Source: Biomphalaria glabrata
Taxonomy: Eukaryota; Mollusca; Gastropoda; Planorbidae
NCBI RefSeq assembly: GCF_947242115.1
Contig: NC_074714.1
Span: 42,514,149 to 42,578,148, forward strand
Length of the DNA stretch: 64,000 nt
Direction of reading: 5' to 3'
Shown: positions 59,701 through 64,000 of the stretch, piece after piece
Position numbering within the stretch: position 1 is the first letter of the stretch
How the letters are laid out: the number at the start of each line of letters is the position of its first letter
Notes under the pieces: model-generated
Databases searched by the model: none
Told to the model about the DNA's origin: nothing
The model's input: only the letters and a program-made list of their open reading frames with translations
Position numbers and translations under genes: made by a program

Positions 59701-60203
59701 GTTAGTCGAAGTTCGGCCTGAACTGTGCAAAGTAAGTACCAAGTCAACTATTGACCATCATGCACTGGACCACTATCCACAACAACTTGTTCAGGCCTGG
59801 ATAACATCCACGATGGAGAAGCCCCGTATGCTCTCTGACTCGGCAAACTCCACACTCGAAGCCTGATAGAAATATCGACCAAACTTAATTTTATCCAATT
59901 CAATTGCTTTAAAATCTTATCTTATCTTATATAATACAGAAGATGATTACGTCCTACGCAAAAGATGATATACTGTGTAGATATCTCAGAAAACACTTGA
60001 GAGAAATGAAGGCGTATAAATTGAAATGTGTAGTTGAAACATGGAGCTTTTGATTCATTGGTATATCATGTATTGTTTGTCTAACAGATGCAACCACATG
60101 TATATACAGCATCAACGGAGAAGCAGCCTTCACATTGCAAGCCCCTACACCGATGAGATACATGACCATATTTGACTACTTGATTCGCCTCAATGCCCAG
60201 TGA
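56126..60203 (+). CDS. Copy H: divergent secreted Meteorin-N-like protein, 145 aa, four exons
   Basis: Exons: 56126-56229, 56343-56424, 57675-57810, 60088-60203; phases 2, 0, 1; exon 2 is two codons shorter than in copies B and D-G. The signal peptide MACILFAIFIQSLLCLVTSE precedes SLFDDQCSMTDHYLS. Exon 2 ends NDCNNGTVYWNYPQ with a sequon (NGT) inside the core. Exon 3 runs GTAVLNARRPGQQFELCILS to VSIPSD. Exon 4 runs ATTCIYSINGEAAFTLQAP, then YMTIFDYLIRLNAQ. The last ORF codon is followed by TGATAAAG. AATAAA is at 60233-60238. The C-x2-G-x-V-x-W-x-Y-P-x-G core is fully kept although the rest has diverged, which supports the core as the structural signature. Intron 3 holds two hAT-like elements and a 'GD' repeat. 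Confidence 0.83.
56489..56660 (+). mobile_element. SINE family 2, nearly complete, intron 2 of copy H
   Basis: TGGCTGCCATGTCGTGCAGT head, GGGTTCATACCCTGC box B, CGTCGTCCTACGGGAGGTTT, GGACTAGGAAGTAAATAATC and GAACATCAGAAACGTGTAAA. Confidence 0.8.
56672..56722. repeat. (TA)n microsatellite
   Basis: TATATA runs with short interruptions. Confidence 0.95.
56783..57172. mobile_element. LINE tail joined to an antisense SINE family 1
   Basis: The plus strand encodes DEYMPRQ and FKELKGVRRNRDAPRKHFRI (56798-56890, with a shift), a LINE end. It is directly followed by the SINE in reverse (CCCTTTCAGACCTTGTGGTC to GCTCAGCCACTTCGCCCC). The same tail-to-tail pairing occurs at 46401-46770. Confidence 0.7.
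57418..57640 (+). mobile_element. LINE 3' tail fragment, decayed
   Basis: Related to 36175-36430: CTAGTGCTCCTTCTTCCC, GCAATTAGAGCATGAAACGG and GAAAGTAAAATACTTAGCAG. Confidence 0.45.
57904..58080. mobile_element. hAT-like short element in intron 3 of copy H
   Basis: Ends TAGCGTTTCCCAAACTGTG and AGTTTGGGAACCACTG. Flanks CTTTAGAA and CTCTAGGA agree at 6 of 8 positions, a worn target duplication. Interior TTCCACGAACTGCTGGAATA is shared with the element at 58691. Confidence 0.65.
58691..58888. mobile_element. hAT-like short element, same family, inverted
   Basis: Reverse orientation relative to 57904: GAGTGTTTCTCAACTATTTC start, AGTTCGTGGAACACATATTC inside and TTTGGGAAACACTG end. No target duplication seen. 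Confidence 0.6.
59030..59680 (+). repeat. 'GD' repeat, full length, intron 3 of copy H
   Basis: Same block order as 15790-16372: TTTCTTGCTTTCAGCTTTCT, TAGAGCGGCGACCTATAAAG, AATTACCAATAGTTAATTAA, CAGCTTGATCCGAGAATAGA and GAGTTGATAGAAGCTTTGTT. Confidence 0.7.
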
Positions 60204-60559
60204 TAAAGCATTAAGGACAAATCTCTTGTATAAATAAATATGCAGTCATTGAAATGTAATGCTTTATTTAGGTAGATTTACCCTTTAAAAAAAATTCTGA
60301 ATATAATAAGTATTTTAGGTCTATATCAGGACAGGATGAGACAATACGACAACAATCAACTACATGTTACTGGTTATTACAACATTTTAAGAAGCTTTAA
60401 AAAAATTATATTCATTTTTCATCTAAACTGAAGCAGGTGAACTTTTAATTGCTATGCCTCATCAAGACAATACACTAACCACTGTGCCATGAATGTGCTT
60501 AGGAAAATATAATAAGGTTTTATAATTATCTATTGTTAGTTTCAAACTTCTTTTCTCGC

Positions 60560-60785
60560 TACAAAGTAAAAAGGGGACTAATTCAAAATATACCACCATA
60601 TCATTCAAGTACAATTTCTTCCCCCTTTTCGAGACAACAAAATAATTAATTAATAATTTTTTTTTGTATCAATTCTTGATTAGTCAGGTAAAGAAATAAA
60701 TGTGCGAAAATTTCATCTTGATCCGAGGTTGGGTGTGGGAGAAATAACGTGACAGACAGAGTGAGTTGATATAAGCTTTGTAAAA
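60560..60785 (+). repeat. 'GD' repeat, distal part only
   Basis: AAAGGGGACTAATTCAAAAT start, TTTCATCTTGATCCGAGGTT core and GAGTTGATATAAGCTTTGTA end. Confidence 0.65.
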
Positions 60786-61573
60786 AGGAGGAATTAACAA
60801 GTCAAGACTGCACAGAGCAGAACTTTAAAGAACTATTGGCCAAAAGAAAGGGATGCCAGGCGAAAAAGATAAGCTTGTCATCAACGGATGACCAATTTAC
60901 GACTCGCTAATTTGGCAGTTTTGTCTATTCAGCAGGGGGGGGGGAAGTTATTTCGATAAAATTATTGATAGTTTTGGCAGCCAGAAAGCACGTAAGTGTT
61001 ACCTTTAGTATCTGATTGTAAAATGAATTTTCCGAATCAGCAATGCTCTAACAATGAATACACATTATTCTGGGGGGGGGGGGAACTTTCTCCCTGTTTT
61101 ACAGCGTTTTATTTTTAAGACATCACGAGGAGTTGCCTCAAAGGGCATCACAACCCCAGCTACCTCACTGAAAGAATTCATATAAACTTTAAATAAGGAT
61201 TTAATAAAAAAATATAGGCATGTACTTAATGCATCTGTTTCTAAGACTATTCAATCATAGCATGTTTCTATCGATATGTTAATCTAATATTTTTGGTTAA
61301 TTTATTGTCTTTTTTTATGATTCATTAATTATTAAGAGCGAAGAAATAGTTTTTACAACAAATCAATTTCATAATGGAAAAATTGTTTAAATACAAAAAA
61401 AAATTTTTTTGTTTTTTTTCTATGATGCACAATCTCGCCTTTTTGTTCTCGGTCTTCTCATGCTCTCTCTCTCTCTCTTTCTTTCCCTTTCTCTCTCTCT
61501 CTCTCTCTCTCTGATCTCCAAACTGTTTGTCCCTCTAAATTAGGTCACCTTTCTTTCAAATGTCATTAAAATC
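60786..61573. other. Intergenic between copy H and the NXPE gene
   Basis: No exon. Contains poly-G runs (60935, 61073) and a (CT)n tract at 61458-61512. Confidence 0.5.
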
Positions 61574-63764
61574 TCAAGAGCTTCCATTCAAACGGTTACA
61601 CATGAGTGCAAACAGATATCTGGTCCACTCTCTGCGGACATAGGCCTCTGGGTGTGTGTCGTTGTTCCTGCTGGCTATCGTCATGTCCAGCACAGGATAG
61701 TACAGGACTTTGTCTCTCAGCTCTTTGAATACATCCATGTGGATTCGATTGATGAAACGGATCATCATGTCGCCGCCCCTGTAGCTGCCCTCACGAGTAA
61801 CAATATGGGGACCCTGGAAACAGAAACTCATACAGTTGAATTATGTCAAGCACTCATGGAGCTGGCTGTCAAAAGGACATTAAGCAGGGCCGGCCTTACG
61901 CATAGGCAAACTAAGCAGCCACCTAGGTCATCCGATTGGTGGGGGCCTCGCATAGAATATATTTTTTAGAGAAGAAATAGCGAAACTTGTCTTCTGTTAT
62001 TGTTGGAGTACACTTAGTTTTAAATAAATTGTGTAATTTTCGTTTTTTTTTTCGCTTTTTTTTTTTGTTTATTTCATTTGAGGCCACCCAATTTACTTCG
62101 CTTAGGACCTCCAATTATCTAAGGCTGGCCCTGCATTCAGTGGCGACACGCGATAGATAATATGTAATGTAGGAGAAAGTGATATTTGTTTCATTTGTTT
62201 CGTGGAATAAATCATTGACACCAGCTACGGTAATGTTATACAAAAGGAAGTAATTTACCGTTGACAGCCTGTGCTTTTATACTTATAGTTCACAATTTTA
62301 TTATTTTCACAACCTAACAAATAATGTACTACCATGTTATTCTCAAAATTCTCTGGTGATTAAACTGTACATAGGAGAATTGGTGGCCGAGTGGTAAAGC
62401 GCTTAGTTTCCGAACCAAAATGTCTCGAGTTTGAATCTTGGTGAAGGCTGGGACTTTGAAAATAAGGATTTTTTGAACGCCCTTGGGTACACCCAACTCT
62501 AATGAGTACTTTGACATGCGTTGGGAAAGTAAAGATGGTAGGTATTTGTGGTGACCACATGACACCCTCGTTGAGCGTCGGCGATATAAACAGATGAGCT
62601 TTATATGTCCCCATAGATCGCAAGGTCTGAAAAGAGAAGGTTTCCTTATTTATTTACCTCTTTATGTACATACCAATATGGCGGATACCAGTAAGCAGTT
62701 TTCTTCTGCCTATATCCTACTCTTCTCTTCTGTATCTCTACAGTTCTAAATGTCTCGTTCCTTTAGGACTCCCCATCTCTCTCTCTCTCTCTTATTCCCT
62801 ATGTAATCTTACTAGGTAGCAACTCATACAAAATCGGAACAAAGCACATTTTAAGACAAGGGGAGATAACTGTATTAAGTTCGATTATAAAACACTTTCT
62901 TATCGCCCCTTACCTGTAAGACAACAGTGATACTGGGATTCCTGGCAAAGGCATTTAGTAGGGAGTTTTTGATGGTGATCATCTTGTCCACGTAGGCACT
63001 AATATGTTGCCCTGTAATGTGAAGGTAGTGGTTCAAGACCACTATATAACGGCCAGTGGTGGGAATGTTGTCAATGGCAACATTGGAAGGAATCAAATCA
63101 TTCAGAGGGTCGGCCCACTGAGTCTAAGAAGAAAAAAAAAGAGGAGATACAAAGAATACATTTTCCTAGTGTTTACAAACAAAAAAACGTGTCGCTAATA
63201 ATGAAAAAAATTACACTAAACAACGAAAATATTTAGAGTCATATGTAGAGACTGCTCAAACAAAGCTAGTAGGCTATTAATTGGCTAGGAATTTGTTTTA
63301 ATACCATGTTTTGAGCTTTGTTTACCTCCCTACACATTCACTGGGCATTTATCTCACTATGCCTATTATTGAGATACAAATATCCTTTACTTTAGAGCTT
63401 TAGAGGAAGGCCCCAAAATTTAGATGATAAACGTATAAGTCTAGCCTACATAAGAAAATGCAAATTCTTAGGGTCAGCATTCAGAATGGGATCTTCTATA
63501 AAGCTTTAGATTGAAAATTAAAGTAGATGAAGAAATCCTGAAACGATACTATGTATTCTAACTTTAGACTCAACCACTTACGGCATATGTTTTAAAAGGG
63601 TTGGAATGAGGTAGCCATCTTAAGGTGACGTTGTTCTCTTTGTCCAGACACAAGAGAGGCTTGTGCCACTTCTCAGAGGCAGCTTTCAGAATGTGATCAC
63701 ATGGAATAGCGTCTGCAGCCATGTAATAGTGTCCTCGTAAATTGGAGTCTCCAAGGAACAAAAT
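61574..63764 (-). CDS. NXPE-family protein, 3' part (5' exons beyond window)
   Basis: Three exons on the minus strand: 63764-63582, 63123-62914, 61813-61574, all phase 0, GT-AG. The first opens ILFLGDSNLRGHYYMAAD, the GDS block of the PC-esterase/SGNH-like fold found in the C-terminal half of NXPE proteins. It continues to KPLLCLDKENNVTLRWLPHS. The second holds YIVVLNHYLHITGQHI and LLNAFARNPSITVVLQ. The last holds GPHIVTREGSYRGGDMMIRF, YPVLDMTIASRNNDTHPEAY (DMT..HP, a conserved NXPE block, candidate Asp/His) and RYLFALMCNRLNGSS before the stop. Vertebrate NXPE proteins are secretory-pathway proteins; recent work ties some to sialic acid acetylation, but no activity is claimed here. Introns carry a hAT-like element, a SINE and a (CT)n tract. 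Confidence 0.75.
61885..62133. mobile_element. hAT-like short element in the NXPE gene's last intron
   Basis: Ends CAGGGCCGGCCTTACGC and CTAAGGCTGGCCCTG form an inverted repeat of the CAGGGCCGGCC(C/T)TA class. Flanking 8-mers do not match cleanly. 249 bp, non-coding; the interior CAAACTAAGCAGCCACCTAG is typical of this class. Confidence 0.65.
62375..62640 (+). mobile_element. SINE family 1 copy in an NXPE intron
   Basis: TTGGTGGCCGAGTGGTAAAG box-A-like head, CGAGTTTGAATCTTGG box B, CCCAACTCTAATGAGTACTT body and GATCGCAAGGTCTGAAAAGA end. Confidence 0.8.
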
Positions 63765-64000
63765 CTGCAATAACGTTTTCACGAAAAGCAGATGCTATAT
63801 ATGTAAATTGTGTATACACATATAGAAATACTTTCAATTAGGCTACATATTTGCGTTACATTTATTTACTATTATAGTATATATCGTCCAATAATAAATT
63901 ATTTGACTTCCAAAAGCACTATCACATAACTTTAGAGGCGTTGATTTTTCCCTTGCAATATCCTTTCTGACATATGTATCAAAAATCGTATCGTCATATT
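63765..64000. other. NXPE intron continuing off the window, nothing else seen
   Basis: AT-rich. No further exon of the NXPE gene is recognisable before the window ends. Confidence 0.5.

Overview
The window reads as intron-rich, AT-rich animal nuclear DNA crowded with transposons. Two tRNA-headed SINE families, several non-LTR retrotransposon remnants, hAT-like short elements and many minisatellites point to an invertebrate. My best guess is a heterobranch gastropod mollusc, an inference from repeat style and not proven here. I saw no rRNA, functional tRNA, CRISPR array or bacterial-type operon, and no retrovirus- or LTR-type element.

The centre of the window is a tandem family of eight small secreted-protein genes, called A to H here. 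Each has four exons with the same intron phases (2, 0, 1) and encodes a signal peptide plus one domain of about 120 residues with four conserved cysteines. A, B and C lie on the minus strand (5682-23536). D, E, F, G and H lie on the plus strand (24845-60203). C and D are head to head, 1.3 kb apart. Seven copies have an open reading frame from ATG to stop once spliced; B has a single-base frameshift in exon 3. The domain pattern is C, then C-x2-G-x-[VFI]-x-W-x-[YWH]-P-x-G, then [LV]-C-[IVL], then a last cysteine followed by an aromatic beta-strand ending. It matches, as I remember it, the N-terminal CUB-like half of Meteorin/Meteorin-like. The proteins stop there and lack Meteorin's C-terminal half. 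A cluster of Meteorin-N-domain-only secreted proteins is the most interesting content of the window.

The copies grade in similarity along the cluster: A with B, C alone, D with E, F with G nearly identical, and H divergent. F and G sit in a direct duplication of about 6 kb that includes upstream and downstream sequence. Each plus-strand copy carries its own minisatellite, in an intron or just upstream, with unrelated units. In D the minisatellite runs directly into the splice acceptor of exon 2.

At the right edge (61574-63764, minus) lies the 3' part of an NXPE-family (GDS/PC-esterase-like) gene whose 5' exons are outside the window.

Between and inside these genes are: a 2.46 kb hAT-like element with a perfect 8-bp target duplication (9014-11473); several hAT-like short elements; a 2.7 kb element with 26-bp inverted ends (45914-48611); a probable short Helitron (21170-21570); three pieces of an endonuclease-bearing LINE, all sitting in (TAA)n; a 2.3 kb CR1/L2-like LINE remnant (31233-33520); and an abundant 250-600 bp repeat with about nine copies. 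No operon-like logic is visible. The cluster looks like birth-and-death tandem duplication in a repeat-dense region.
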